A DNA stretch of 64,000 nt from Cytophagaceae bacterium (GTDB taxonomy: Bacteria; Bacteroidota; Bacteroidia; Cytophagales; Cyclobacteriaceae), in assembly GCA_006969745.1 (NCBI GenBank), contig CP030886.1, positions 620,001 through 684,000 on the forward strand, read 5' to 3'. The translations under genes were made by a program, and so were the position numbers. The notes under the pieces were generated by a model. The model saw only the letters and a program-made list of their open reading frames with translations. It did no database searches and had not been told where the DNA came from. Positions 16,297 to 26,324 of this stretch are shown here, in pieces. How positions within the stretch are numbered: the stretch's first letter is position 1; every line of letters begins with the position of its first letter.

Positions 16297-19200
16297 AATT
16301 CTTCAATAAATGTGAGCTCAACTTTATAACCAGATTCCTTGGATGGGAATGGTTTATATTCTCCCTTGATAGCGTTGCTAAAAAGGTACTTAAGTACCGT
16401 GGATCCAACTTGAGTTGACTTTGAATTAGCTCTTGTTCCTATATTATCGTTTTCTATCACTACTCTCATTATCCCGTCCCCACCTTTTGCTATCGAGGTA
16501 GCAATATGTAATCGAGACACAAATTTTCCGTTCGAATCAGCATGCTTATAAACGTTCGTGATGAGCTCAAATAATATTGCTCTGAAGGTCTTAATTGAAA
16601 ATCCAAAAACAATATCATGTTTCAAATCAAAGGTCAATTCAAATGAGCCGCTACTCTTCATCATCTTAAATGAATTAAAAGCTTCAACAATCTGTTCAAG
16701 CTCTTCTTTCAGCTTGAAAGCACTAAACTGCTCTTCTAAATCTGGATTATAGAGAATTTGATCCTGGATGTCTTGTTTAATTTTCTTTGGTTCCAAACCA
16801 GATTTTATGGCTGAATATAGATTTCCAAAATGAACATTCGATGCTGCAAGTTGCAAGTTGATATAACTTTCCTTTGGGTTAAGAAGAATCTCATTTTTCA
16901 GATCAAACGAATTTGCAATGTTTACCAGAGGTATTTCCGCATTGTGTCTCGCACGCTGAATTATGTGTATGTGTCGAATCGATTCAATTCGTTGTTCAAC
17001 CGTTGAATTAAACTGGTCGTTTTCAAAATTCTTTCTTAACAATTCAACCAGGGAGTCCTTGAGAAAGAAAAAATATTTTAACCGTTCTTTGAATTCTGCA
17101 TTAAACATCTCACCTGGCAATTTTTCATCTTTTGGCAAATGTGAGAAGTACTTTCCGTGGTCACCCTCTCCATATAGGAATGTTATAGCACCAATATACT
17201 TTGCACTATCATGATCGCTATGGCCATGTCTATAATTAAGAAATCGAACAATGACAGTATCTTCATAGGGCTGATCCCTTTCTATTTTACCCTTTGCGAG
17301 ATCTTTCTTCCCATCTTCATTAATCGGATGAAAAAAAATATAGGTGTCATCTTCATGCTTGATGCAATGGTAAGTATGATACTGATCGTCTACTTCAAAC
17401 ATGTTTGGAGGTAAGTCACCTTTTTTACCAACCACATATGAATTCAAGCCTGGATCATCGAGTCCAATTCTTTTGAGTGAAAGAAACGCATTTGAACATC
17501 CCATTATTTCGGCACATAGTCCTACAATTTGATCAAAATATTGGAGCGGCTTTCCTTTGTCTGTCCTCCGAAGCCTCTTATCTAGTAAGAACTCTAAATA
17601 TTTTGACACAATGTAGGTTATTGAATAATGATGAATGGCTATATCTCCTGATTGGGTATCGCACTCATATTGACTTTTCAAGAAGCTTAAAATATACTGG
17701 TTATGAGGGTCAGTTGTCAGTGATTGATGAACGAGTTTTTTAAAATCTCTGTAGAATTGACTAGAAAGAATCTGAAGATTTTCTAAGTCATCAAAATTTG
17801 TTTTTAGTAGGGATCTAATTTCATATGAGTTATCAAGATTTTGGAATGACTTTCTCATAAGTGTATTGTTATCCAAATTCACCAGAATACACCACTTGAA
17901 ATAGTAATCACGCACATTCTTTCTTAAGAAAATGTTGAATTTTGATTTGTTACTGGTACTTCCAAAACCGTAGAAATCATTCTTGTATCTTACCTTGTAT
18001 TCGGGGAGTTTGATAGAATTATTAACGTCTTCCGAAATTTCAAAACCAACTCCAATTAAGAAACTCAACCAATAGCTTTTCATTTCATCATTGAAAATCA
18101 CTTTTTTTATCTGGGAAGCATACAAATATGGGAACAGACCTATATTTCTGAGTACCCCCATTTTGTCCTCCAAATTGAATTCAGCGATGGAGTCCAGATC
18201 GCTCATGAATTTGGTGAACAGATTTACCGAGAAAGGTGAAGCATCTGTATCGTCAAATTTCGACTCACCATTTGAAAGTATTAGCTTGTGATTGTTCTTT
18301 ATTGCAGCCTTAGAATCATCCCATTTCTTTGCTATATCTACTTCTGATTTATTATATACTGTTGTAATGATGCTTTTAAAAGAAGAGTATTTTGGATTGT
18401 TAAGGTCTCTGAAGAAGCGTATTAAGTTATCATCGATTCCATACTTTAATAGAATGGATTCAAACAAAATCCATAGATTCTTTATGACTTCATGCCGTAT
18501 AACTAATGTGGATCTTAATTCTACTAACTGGTTGATTAGGACTATAATTAAATTAATGTCAAGGACTGATAAATCTTCATTCTTTCTACTTGGATCAATT
18601 ATTTTTAAAAATTCCTTACTTAGGATATCACATGTTTCTTTCCTGAGAATGTGGTAATAAATCAACGGTGGACTGGAAATTGTCTTCACCATATCAATTT
18701 TTTCTAGTGTGTTAAGTGCTTTGTATTTGTTGAAATATGAGGTTCCGTATTTAAAGAATTTAGTTAATTCGGTCCTTTTAATACTCACAGGAACCGATTG
18801 TGTATCGGACAATAAGCCTATTCCGTTCTTTTCCGAATAAGGTGTGTTAAGGAGAAAGTATAACGAGTGAGTGTATTCTAGTCTTCTAAAATGCCTGGGC
18901 TTACAGTAGCCTAAGTCTTTTAAGCTTCTTGCCCTGTTCCTTCTTTGCTTATTTATCCAAACCATTCGGATGGGATCAAAAGACGTCTGTTCTGATATGC
19001 CACTTATGGAATCAGTATCCTTACATAAGAAACAAGGCGTATCCGGATACTTTATGGGAGGAAAATAAAGATCAATGAAACTAAAAAAATTCTTAGAAGC
19101 ACCTGTTCTCAATGAATCTCTAAGGGCATCTGCCTTCCGAAACTTGGAAAGCCGATTTATAAGTGTTATTACTCCTGTAAAAGGTGCTTTGAAATTTGTT

Positions 19201-22200
19201 GAATCTTCATCATTGGATAATTCAGATACAGACTGGCCATTGTCCAACATTGACTTCAAATAGCTTGAGGCCATATTTAATGTATTACCAGTAGCCAGGA
19301 CGTCATCAACATAGAAGAAGCAGATCTCATCTAAACCCTCACGGCTCAGATAGGAGAATTTTGATAATACATTATCTCGAAAATCGTCCCGAAAGTCAAT
19401 AGTAATTATGAAAGCCGAGCCGCTAAAAACAACATCATTTACCAATTGAACAAAATTGACATTGGATGGATGTTGAGAATTTATGATAACAATATTCTTA
19501 TCATAAATTTCTTCAGATATATTATCGTGGACATCTTTTAACCAACCACTGACCAGGTCAATATTGACTTTTGGTCTTAAAAAATTTTTAGAATCTATGT
19601 AATAAAGATGATGTGTATGATCCACTCGAATGTGACCATATTGCACGTAGCTCTTAAGGTATTTAATCCTGTCTAATTCCTCAAGAAAAGATTGGTAAGT
19701 TTTGTTTTCAATTACAGGAAGTCCTAAAATGTGATTTGGGACAACAGAAACTTTATTTGTTTCAATTAGTGGTTGATGGGCAGAAGAAACGGAAACTTCA
19801 GGAAAACATGTTTTACAATAAATAGGAACTGACCAATCCGTTGATTTAAGAATTCCATATTGCACCTCGAGTTGCGTTCCTTGGTTTACGCTGATAACCC
19901 TACTTTCAACGTCAATCGATTTCCAGCCATAGAAAGCCTCTTTTCGAGTAATTGAATTGATATCATCACCAAAATCATCTCGTACTACCACCAAACTAAT
20001 GGTCGTATCAAGAAACAAAGAATCCTCTGAGCGTCCATTCCGGTTGTTAAGGATAGATTTCCAAATTCTAGTAAACGTGGATAGACTACTTGCTATCGGT
20101 ACCACTATCACAAAGTGATAGGCAGTATTTTCTCTTAATAATTCATTAAATGGTTTTGACGGCTGCAAACTTTCTGAGTCTCTAATGACAGTACTACCAA
20201 TGAGTTTAGCCCCGCCATCAGAAAGGACCCTAGTAAGAATGCTTTCAACGTTAGAAATGGTTAATTCGGAATACTTGCCATAACCTACCAGAATAAAGTT
20301 TTTCTTTTCTGATAAAGCCGAATTAAGAATTTGATCAGCTATCAAATAGCTAAACCTATTAATGTTAAAGCTATTTAGGAAAAGAGTTGTTGCATCATAG
20401 AAATCTCTTATGTGCAGTTTCGATCCGAGTCTTACGTGTGTTTCATTGATTTGAAATCCGTAATCCAGATAGATATTTCTATCCAAATAATTAGAAGTTT
20501 TATGTTCAAATAGTGTAACCGGTCGATTAGATTCATTGCTTACAGGGATAATAATATCAAATGGAGTAGTGCTTAAGAATTCAGAATCATCATTAATGCC
20601 TTCACTATTAACCCCCTCTCCAGTCTCTTTAATGGAATACAGCTTATCAAAAAACCTGTGTTTCCTTCCATAGAGGCGAGTGGATTGGCTATTTGCACTT
20701 AAAAGTCTGGACTTGGAGGACCCGGTTAGGATTATCGGTGTAAATGAATTACTATCATCGAACAGATAAAGGAATGAATCGTTACTCCATATTATCCCAA
20801 GCTTTGAGATATTTCTTATTACAGCAATAAGTTGGTCTAATTCCCTTTCAGAGACGTTATAGATATATAGCTGTTTAACCTTGACTTCCAATTGGGAATA
20901 GGCCAATATTTTAAAAAGTGTGCTAAACGAATCTCTCGTTCCGATAGCATCATATACGTCTTTGGAATCAATAGAAACAGAGGTAATGTTTGAATTTTTT
21001 ATGTATTTTGAAATTCGCAGGCTTACATCAACGATGTAGTCATATATTCCCTCCCTATTAAATTTTTTAAATGGATTATCACCATGAATGGTGAAATCCT
21101 CGAATTTCTTTATTTGATGATAAAGGCTCTTGCCCTTTTTATTCCTTTTCTCATTTAGCCATTTGACAATTTGCTCGTTGATTGATTCCTTCTCAAAATC
21201 TATTTTATAAGTTACGGGTTCGTCAAATGAAATCAACGGTACTAGTCCCTGGAATTCAGTACCAGGCATATGGCTTTTGACCAATCGGCTTTTGCTAGGA
21301 TATGTATCTTTATAGATGAACCAAGTATCCTTTTGCTCCTTCGATCTATTTGATTTTATTTCGAAATAACCAAGTCGATCTTGAATTATTGAGGTGAATG
21401 TTTTTAGACCCAGATGGGCAAAATGTCGGAATTCAGGATATTCAATTTTAGTCGAGATGTTCTTGGGAGGTCTTGGAGTGAAGTAATCAATAAATGTTAA
21501 ACCATCACTTTTTGGCTGGCTCTTTTTAATTGTTTTCGCAATACCATTTACCTCGTAATCAAATATTGAAAACTCGAGAAACCTATGAAATCCATTTTCG
21601 TAGATTTTAAATTCATCACCAGATTCCTCAATATTATCAACATAGCTTTTGAAATCTTCGAAGTATAATTCGGACGAATTAATGACTTCATCAATTGGCT
21701 TTAGATGGAAGAAGAAATATCCTTTTCTATCTGAAGTATGATAAACAATGTTCTCTGCGAGTTCACGAACACCGGATAGAAATAATTCAATAAAACGAAA
21801 TAAATTCTCCAATTCAGAAATATCCTGAATGACTCGTTTGGTCCAAGCCTGTGTATAGTATGTCCTTGTTGATTTTGATAGCAGGCCATATTCACATATA
21901 ATACTATAGGCCAAAAACTGGACTAGAATCGGCTTTTCATTTATTGTGGTTATTACATCTAAAACATTTGTCGCATTTTCTATCAATGCCTTTTGAGTAT
22001 TTGACTTAAGTGCCTTTTTTTTCCACTTCCCACTCCATTTTTCAATGCAATCAACAATTTCTCTGTTTAGTTGATTAACAGATTTAGTAAGGTAGTTTTT
22101 TATATACCTGCTATCCTTAGTTGTTACATTAAAGCTTTTGCTGAAGTAGAATTCAAAAAGATCTGTAGTTATTGGAAGAAGTGGGGTAAACAGCCTGCTG

Positions 22201-22697
22201 ACAAGAATAGAATCCGCCTTTGTTATCTGTTCAAGACGCTTGGGCTTGCTGAATTGTCTTGTCAAGACAAACAAGTTTCGTAACTTGAGCTTGTTGAAGT
22301 TGTTTATTAGAAAAAAGAACTTTGAGACTTTGAATAAAAAGCGATCCGACTTTCCTCGGTCTGGGAACCCTCTAAGGTCAATGCCAAAGTTGATTTCTGG
22401 GAACTTGTCATTAAATCTTAGAATACTTATGAGTTCTGTGTAATGGATGTCTTTATGAGCAGGAATAAACAATACAGAAACTGCAGCCGGGATGAATTCT
22501 AAGTCAGCAAGTTTAATGCCCTTTAGGTCATCGGGCTTGACATCAATACCTTCTTTATCGGTTAAGAAATACCGGAAAGATTCAGTATCAAAATCAAAAT
22601 CATTCTCGATTTCACCATTTTCAATCAGGTTGCAAATGGTGAAAAGTTCAGACCACTTGGATTCATTGAATGATCTCGCTATAATGACTAATCTCAA
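16293..22697 (-). CDS. Giant multidomain protein: two HATPase modules, PRTase-like modules, GAF-like and H-box region
   Basis: 2134 residues, no signal peptide or membrane helix, so probably cytoplasmic. The start is TTG at 22697; an in-frame stop precedes it closely and no ATG fits. Visible order: unknown N-terminus; HATPase-like module with N-box RELAENIVYH (about 310), HLGLKTF (about 427) and MPGTEFQGLVPL (about 480); a phosphoribosyltransferase-like unit with RLGSKLHIRDFY (about 760) and ILVGYGKYSEL (about 806); CxxC in IYCKTC (about 961); a second PRTase-like unit with the PRPP-loop motif FYVDDVLATGNT (about 1132); CFLC (about 1222); a long helical region; a GAF-like region (about 1690-1890); an H-box-like RHNAEIPL (His about 1916); and a C-terminal HATPase with N-box ELITNVYKHAD (about 2048). 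It is upstream of and overlaps a REC-domain gene. I infer a phosphorelay-linked sensor that may make or sense a nucleotide-derived molecule, possibly in defence. I know no named system with this layout. Confidence 0.75.
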   Translation of the reverse strand: MRLVIIARSFNESKWSELFTICNLIENGEIENDFDFDTESFRYFLTDKEGIDVKPDDLKGIKLADLEFIPAAVSVLFIPAHKDIHYTELISILRFNDKFPEINFGIDLRGFPDRGKSDRFLFKVSKFFFLINNFNKLKLRNLFVLTRQFSKPKRLEQITKADSILVSRLFTPLLPITTDLFEFYFSKSFNVTTKDSRYIKNYLTKSVNQLNREIVDCIEKWSGKWKKKALKSNTQKALIENATNVLDVITTINEKPILVQFLAYSIICEYGLLSKSTRTYYTQAWTKRVIQDISELENLFRFIELFLSGVRELAENIVYHTSDRKGYFFFHLKPIDEVINSSELYFEDFKSYVDNIEESGDEFKIYENGFHRFLEFSIFDYEVNGIAKTIKKSQPKSDGLTFIDYFTPRPPKNISTKIEYPEFRHFAHLGLKTFTSIIQDRLGYFEIKSNRSKEQKDTWFIYKDTYPSKSRLVKSHMPGTEFQGLVPLISFDEPVTYKIDFEKESINEQIVKWLNEKRNKKGKSLYHQIKKFEDFTIHGDNPFKKFNREGIYDYIVDVSLRISKYIKNSNITSVSIDSKDVYDAIGTRDSFSTLFKILAYSQLEVKVKQLYIYNVSERELDQLIAVIRNISKLGIIWSNDSFLYLFDDSNSFTPIILTGSSKSRLLSANSQSTRLYGRKHRFFDKLYSIKETGEGVNSEGINDDSEFLSTTPFDIIIPVSNESNRPVTLFEHKTSNYLDRNIYLDYGFQINETHVRLGSKLHIRDFYDATTLFLNSFNINRFSYLIADQILNSALSEKKNFILVGYGKYSELTISNVESILTRVLSDGGAKLIGSTVIRDSESLQPSKPFNELLRENTAYHFVIVVPIASSLSTFTRIWKSILNNRNGRSEDSLFLDTTISLVVVRDDFGDDINSITRKEAFYGWKSIDVESRVISVNQGTQLEVQYGILKSTDWSVPIYCKTCFPEVSVSSAHQPLIETNKVSVVPNHILGLPVIENKTYQSFLEELDRIKYLKSYVQYGHIRVDHTHHLYYIDSKNFLRPKVNIDLVSGWLKDVHDNISEEIYDKNIVIINSQHPSNVNFVQLVNDVVFSGSAFIITIDFRDDFRDNVLSKFSYLSREGLDEICFFYVDDVLATGNTLNMASSYLKSMLDNGQSVSELSNDEDSTNFKAPFTGVITLINRLSKFRKADALRDSLRTGASKNFFSFIDLYFPPIKYPDTPCFLCKDTDSISGISEQTSFDPIRMVWINKQRRNRARSLKDLGYCKPRHFRRLEYTHSLYFLLNTPYSEKNGIGLLSDTQSVPVSIKRTELTKFFKYGTSYFNKYKALNTLEKIDMVKTISSPPLIYYHILRKETCDILSKEFLKIIDPSRKNEDLSVLDINLIIVLINQLVELRSTLVIRHEVIKNLWILFESILLKYGIDDNLIRFFRDLNNPKYSSFKSIITTVYNKSEVDIAKKWDDSKAAIKNNHKLILSNGESKFDDTDASPFSVNLFTKFMSDLDSIAEFNLEDKMGVLRNIGLFPYLYASQIKKVIFNDEMKSYWLSFLIGVGFEISEDVNNSIKLPEYKVRYKNDFYGFGSTSNKSKFNIFLRKNVRDYYFKWCILVNLDNNTLMRKSFQNLDNSYEIRSLLKTNFDDLENLQILSSQFYRDFKKLVHQSLTTDPHNQYILSFLKSQYECDTQSGDIAIHHYSITYIVSKYLEFLLDKRLRRTDKGKPLQYFDQIVGLCAEIMGCSNAFLSLKRIGLDDPGLNSYVVGKKGDLPPNMFEVDDQYHTYHCIKHEDDTYIFFHPINEDGKKDLAKGKIERDQPYEDTVIVRFLNYRHGHSDHDSAKYIGAITFLYGEGDHGKYFSHLPKDEKLPGEMFNAEFKERLKYFFFLKDSLVELLRKNFENDQFNSTVEQRIESIRHIHIIQRARHNAEIPLVNIANSFDLKNEILLNPKESYINLQLAASNVHFGNLYSAIKSGLEPKKIKQDIQDQILYNPDLEEQFSAFKLKEELEQIVEAFNSFKMMKSSGSFELTFDLKHDIVFGFSIKTFRAILFELITNVYKHADSNGKFVSRLHIATSIAKGGDGIMRVVIENDNIGTRANSKSTQVGSTVLKYLFSNAIKGEYKPFPSKESGYKVELTFIEEL

Positions 22698-23026
22698 ATT
22701 GCTGGGGGACTTATTTTACAAATACGATTAAATTAATTTAACATTTGTTTAGGATAATGACGAATTCTTAGATGCCGCATGGCTAAAATTGCTGGGATTG
22801 ATTCTAATGCCGACATGTTACGTAGATTAAGGTAAAAATATTATTTGTAATCTGTTTAAAGATCAATAACCGTGTCTAAAAAACCCATACCCATTTTTAG
22901 GTATTTTTCAGTTGTTTGTGTAACTAAATAAAGAAAGATTATAACGTAGTAAAGACTACATGAATAAACTCGTCGTATGACTACAATTCTTGAACCCTTT
23001 TATTTGGTATAGTATGAAGAGTTTAG
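22698..23026. other. Intergenic tract upstream of the giant gene
   Basis: AT-rich and without a convincing gene; it must hold the promoter of the 2134-residue gene (leftward). I see no clear hairpin or operator in it. Confidence 0.4.
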
Positions 23027-23230
23027 ATTAACTTAACTTCCCTTCTTATCGAACATTCATTAGACTTTTTGAGTTTTGCCAAACAATGGTTTTGTGAGTC
23101 TCACGAACCAAATCCCTTTGATGAGACTTTGACAGACTTTCGGGATTTTTGTGATCTTAGTTCATTGAGTGGCCAGATCAATCCACCGTTTCACTATACT
23201 TACAAATCAGCCATAAAGCGAAATAGTTGA
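23027..23230 (+). pseudogene. Truncated gene remnant (C-terminal fragment)
   Basis: An open frame of 67 codons without any ATG, following an in-frame TAG at 23024. It reads coding-like: IEHSLDFLSFAKQWFCESH, then NPFDETLTDFRDFCDLSSLS, ending KSAIKRNS and TGA at 23228. The Trp/Cys/Pro-rich composition is unlike random AT-rich DNA. I take it for the 3' end of a gene cut by an earlier rearrangement; a TTG-started small gene is the alternative. The family is unknown. Confidence 0.35.
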
Positions 23231-23267
23231 AAATATAAGAAAAACGGAAATACTACTTTCATGATAC

Positions 23268-23819
23268 TTATTCAATTGGTTCTACGATCCAAGTACCTGT
23301 GGCCGTACCTAGTGTGTCAACCCATCCTCCTTCGTAAATATCAAATGGAGCACAGGTCCATCTTCCCTCAATTGTTCCATTCTCCAATAATTTGCCTTTC
23401 CAGAACTCCGTTTCATCATAAAATCTGCTTCCGGTAGTTGGGAAATTACTCACGTCCATTACTATTGAATCACCAAATACCTTAACCTCTACATAAGGGA
23501 AGTATAAGTCAGGTATTAATGCAATTCCTTCTTCGTTTTCATCTAATGACTTTCTTGAGATATGACCTCCTCCGGTTCCACGATAAATTACGGTGTCTTT
23601 TCTCAGTGAGTAATTTGAGTCTATTTCAAAAATTAATTCACAAACACATTCGATGTACCTTCCCTCCGAATCACCAGCTGCATTACCTATTACCCAAAAA
23701 TGGAGTGGCAAATCAAATTCTGTAGAATTTACTTTTTTTGAATTAGGAACCTTTTCTAAATCTTCATTGCATCCCATCATCCAGATGAACACAATAACTA
23801 ACAATCCAATCTTTTTCAT
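23268..23819 (-). CDS. Lipoprotein, function unknown
   Basis: About 183 residues from ATG at 23819, which places the start directly before a lipoprotein signal (MKKIGLLVIVFIWMMGCNED, lipobox MMGC); the frame is open seven codons further upstream. The mature part is beta-rich with two Cys (ECVC) and a C-terminal segment (APFDIYEGGWVDTLGTATGTW) that looks like a lipocalin-type end. It lies alone, upstream of which (23820-24327) I see no gene. A decayed paralogue with the same C-terminal block is present at 37235-37404. Confidence 0.65.
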   Translation of the reverse strand: MKKIGLLVIVFIWMMGCNEDLEKVPNSKKVNSTEFDLPLHFWVIGNAAGDSEGRYIECVCELIFEIDSNYSLRKDTVIYRGTGGGHISRKSLDENEEGIALIPDLYFPYVEVKVFGDSIVMDVSNFPTTGSRFYDETEFWKGKLLENGTIEGRWTCAPFDIYEGGWVDTLGTATGTWIVEPIE

Positions 23820-24327
23820 TTTTAATAGTATTCGAACCAAATCAAGGACACTCTTTTCGAGAAAAATAAACGGCCGTAAATAACTATTAAAATTGAATGG
23901 TCAATTTTTTCCATTGAATGGGTGTTCTTTATAATAAATAAAAGTGGGAGCGTACATTCAATGTGCCATTAGATTTTAAAAATAAACCCTTGCCTATAAA
24001 GTCTCGATTACTCTTGACGAAGAAAAATAGTCTTACGTTACATTCATTTTATTAATGAATTATTCCAGAAAAGTGAAAAGGACGATTAACTAAGTTTTAT
24101 GCTCACATAACATTAAAGCCTTACATCAGATTAGAAAAGGAAGCGTATAACACTTGACGGAATTATAATTAATTGATGACGTTGAGAATGCTTGAGTAAT
24201 TAAGCTATATCACAAATTTGGTTTTGAGGTGGTACAGAAAGAAGCTTATATATTAAAACTGGATAATGATACACGGATGCAACATGATTCTTGAGGTTTA
24301 AAATAAGAAACACTAATTACAATTACT
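23820..24327. other. Intergenic tract between divergent genes
   Basis: About 500 AT-rich bases between a leftward lipoprotein and a rightward DUF2911 gene. No gene found; a small dyad CATTCATT/AATGAATT is present near 24040-24060. Promoters of both genes must lie here. Confidence 0.35.
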
Positions 24328-25434
24328 ATGAAAATTATATCACTATGTACGATTTTACTGGCGGGCTTGCTTTCTTTAGGGCAAGCTCAGGAACTACCAA
24401 CTGTTAGTCCAAAAGCTTCAGTCTCGCAAAGAGTAGGCATAACGGAAATCTCAATAACTTACTCTAGGCCAAGTGTCAATCAAAGAACAATATGGGGCGG
24501 CGTCGTTTCTTATGGATACAACTCTCCTGCAGCAGACAGGACAAGAACTGCTCCATGGCGAACTGGAGCGAACGAAAACACTATTATCGAAACAAGTCAT
24601 GAGATACAAATTGGAGAAAACACTTTACCTGCAGGTAAATATGGACTCTTTATGGCAGTGTTTGAAGATGATTCTGCAGATGTTATTTTCAGCACTAATT
24701 ATCAAGGTTTTGGAACTCTTAATTTTCAACCTGAGCACGTACTGTTCAAGCTCAAGGTATATACATTAAACTCCGAGAATTTTAAAGAACAATTAGAATT
24801 TTACTTTACCGATATAACCGCACAATCTGTTACTACAAACTTACATTGGGGAAATAAAGTTATTCCTTTTAATATGAGTGTCAATACCAATGAAATAGTT
24901 TATGAAAATCTTTTAGCGACTCAAGGTTCTTTCCAAGCTGTCAATGGTGCAACAACCGGTGGGTGGAATCAAGCCGCAGCTGTATTTTGTATGAATAATA
25001 AAATCCATTTAGATCAGGCACTTCTGTGGTCCGAAAATGCTGTTAATCCGAATTTTGGTGGATTGGCAAATTTCGCAACTCTTACGACCAATGCAAACAT
25101 CCGGAAATTGTTAGGTGAAGAGAAATCTGCTGATAGCATTTTAAACGAAGCGTTCAATTTAGAAGGCATATCCCTAGGTGCATTTGTTTTTTATGGTCGA
25201 CAAGTTATCAACTTAGAGCTTTATGATTTTGCCATTAAAACTTATGAAATTTCAGCCAAAAAATTTCCAGACCAGGTATGGGTGTCAAAAAATGGTATGG
25301 CTAACATTTATAAACGAAAAGGAGAAACAAAAAAGGCATTTAAACTTCTAGATGAAGCCATAAAAATAGCTCCCGCGAACAGGAAAGAAAGATTAATTAG
25401 TAAAAAGGAAAATTGGGAAAAGGAGAATCGTTGA
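24328..25434 (+). CDS. DUF2911 domain protein with C-terminal TPR-like repeats
   Basis: 368 residues with a signal peptide (MKIISLCTILLAGLLSLGQAQ). Residues about 25-190 form a DUF2911 domain: SPKASVSQRVGITEISITYS, RPSVNQRTIWGG, PWRTGANENT, LPAGKYGLFM and a TNLHWGNKVIPF end. The C-terminal part is helical and TPR-like (FAIKTYEISAKKFPDQVWVS, KGETKKAFKLLDEAIKIAP). The domain is widespread in Bacteroidota, periplasmic, and of unknown function. A paralogue lies at 36071-37162 next to a thioredoxin-like protein, suggesting a shared role in the envelope. The gene stands alone, with 500 bases of gene-free sequence after it. Confidence 0.85.
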   Translation: MKIISLCTILLAGLLSLGQAQELPTVSPKASVSQRVGITEISITYSRPSVNQRTIWGGVVSYGYNSPAADRTRTAPWRTGANENTIIETSHEIQIGENTLPAGKYGLFMAVFEDDSADVIFSTNYQGFGTLNFQPEHVLFKLKVYTLNSENFKEQLEFYFTDITAQSVTTNLHWGNKVIPFNMSVNTNEIVYENLLATQGSFQAVNGATTGGWNQAAAVFCMNNKIHLDQALLWSENAVNPNFGGLANFATLTTNANIRKLLGEEKSADSILNEAFNLEGISLGAFVFYGRQVINLELYDFAIKTYEISAKKFPDQVWVSKNGMANIYKRKGETKKAFKLLDEAIKIAPANRKERLISKKENWEKENR

Positions 25435-25936
25435 GGTGGTCTTTATCAAATGTTAACAAAGACTGTTTAAAGAATAGGAGGTGTAAGTCACAGAAAAAAA
25501 TTAATCAAAGCGAAAATTGACGATTTGACAAAATCAATTGAGTAGGTCTTTCATTTTTTGTTAAATATCTATTGATTTAAGCAACTTGAAAGTGATTGAA
25601 CCATTCTTCGGAAGAAATCCTGTCAGCCCTTCTAAAGTTACACTGTGGACTTATTAAATATGGTAAGACTAATTTCTTAATTAAAAGTTATTTTGCCTTA
25701 AGTGAGATCGACATACTTTATTGGTAACCCAAATTTACAACTTAATAGGACTCAACCTTTAGCATTCAGAATGTATAACTGTAGATTTCGTCTCTAAAGA
25801 AGCTCCTAATAGCATTTTAAAATTAAACATGCTTGCACTGCATCGTTGAGAGTGACAAATAGAGATATTTATCCATATTTATCCTATAACGTTAATGCAA
25901 TACAAGCATGTAGTTCAACTTGAAATAATTAATTTA
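25435..25936. other. Gene-free intergenic tract
   Basis: About 500 AT-rich bases between two convergent genes. I see no coding frame, clear terminator or repeat in it. Confidence 0.3.
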
Positions 25937-26263
25937 TTAATTTGGAATATCGAATGGTCTTATTTGAATCCGCATTGGATTAATTAATGGACATTCTTGA
26001 GCTATTGAAGTCGCCTCAGCGATGTCTTTAGCTTTTAAATGTACATACCCTCCGACAATTGTATCGGCATTCAGGAATGCACCATTGTCTGCTACATTTC
26101 CATTTTCATCAATATGTCTACCCACTGGTTTAAATGGGGCTCCACTAATGTAATTCTCAGAATACTTGGCTTGCCATTCGGCATACGCTCCAAATTTTTT
26201 CATCATTTCTTCCTCAGAGCAGTTCCTGCCATCCCCCTCAACTATTAACATAAATTCTATCAT
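25937..26263 (-). CDS. YciI-like protein
   Basis: 108 residues, ferredoxin-like alpha/beta fold of the YCII-related family: MIEFMLIVEGDGRNCSEEEM at the start, a central YVHLKAKDIAEATSIAQECP and an end MRIQIRPFDIP. Members are small cytoplasmic proteins, some fused to sigma factors; the catalytic role is mostly unproven. It lies downstream of the SusC/SusD pair on the same strand, 61 bases after SusD, so it may be read through with them. Two other YciI-like proteins are encoded in the element (47614-48117 and 53678-53992). Confidence 0.85.
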   Translation of the reverse strand: MIEFMLIVEGDGRNCSEEEMMKKFGAYAEWQAKYSENYISGAPFKPVGRHIDENGNVADNGAFLNADTIVGGYVHLKAKDIAEATSIAQECPLINPMRIQIRPFDIPN

Positions 26264-26324
26264 TGCTTTTGTTTTATTATTAAAAATATTGTTCAGTTAT
26301 TTAGTTATTAATACGACTGGAAAT

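Noticed and set aside
22071..22731. Three rightward frames of 67 to 79 codons opposite the giant gene
   Set aside because: They are shadows of the long leftward frame, without start signals or composition of their own.
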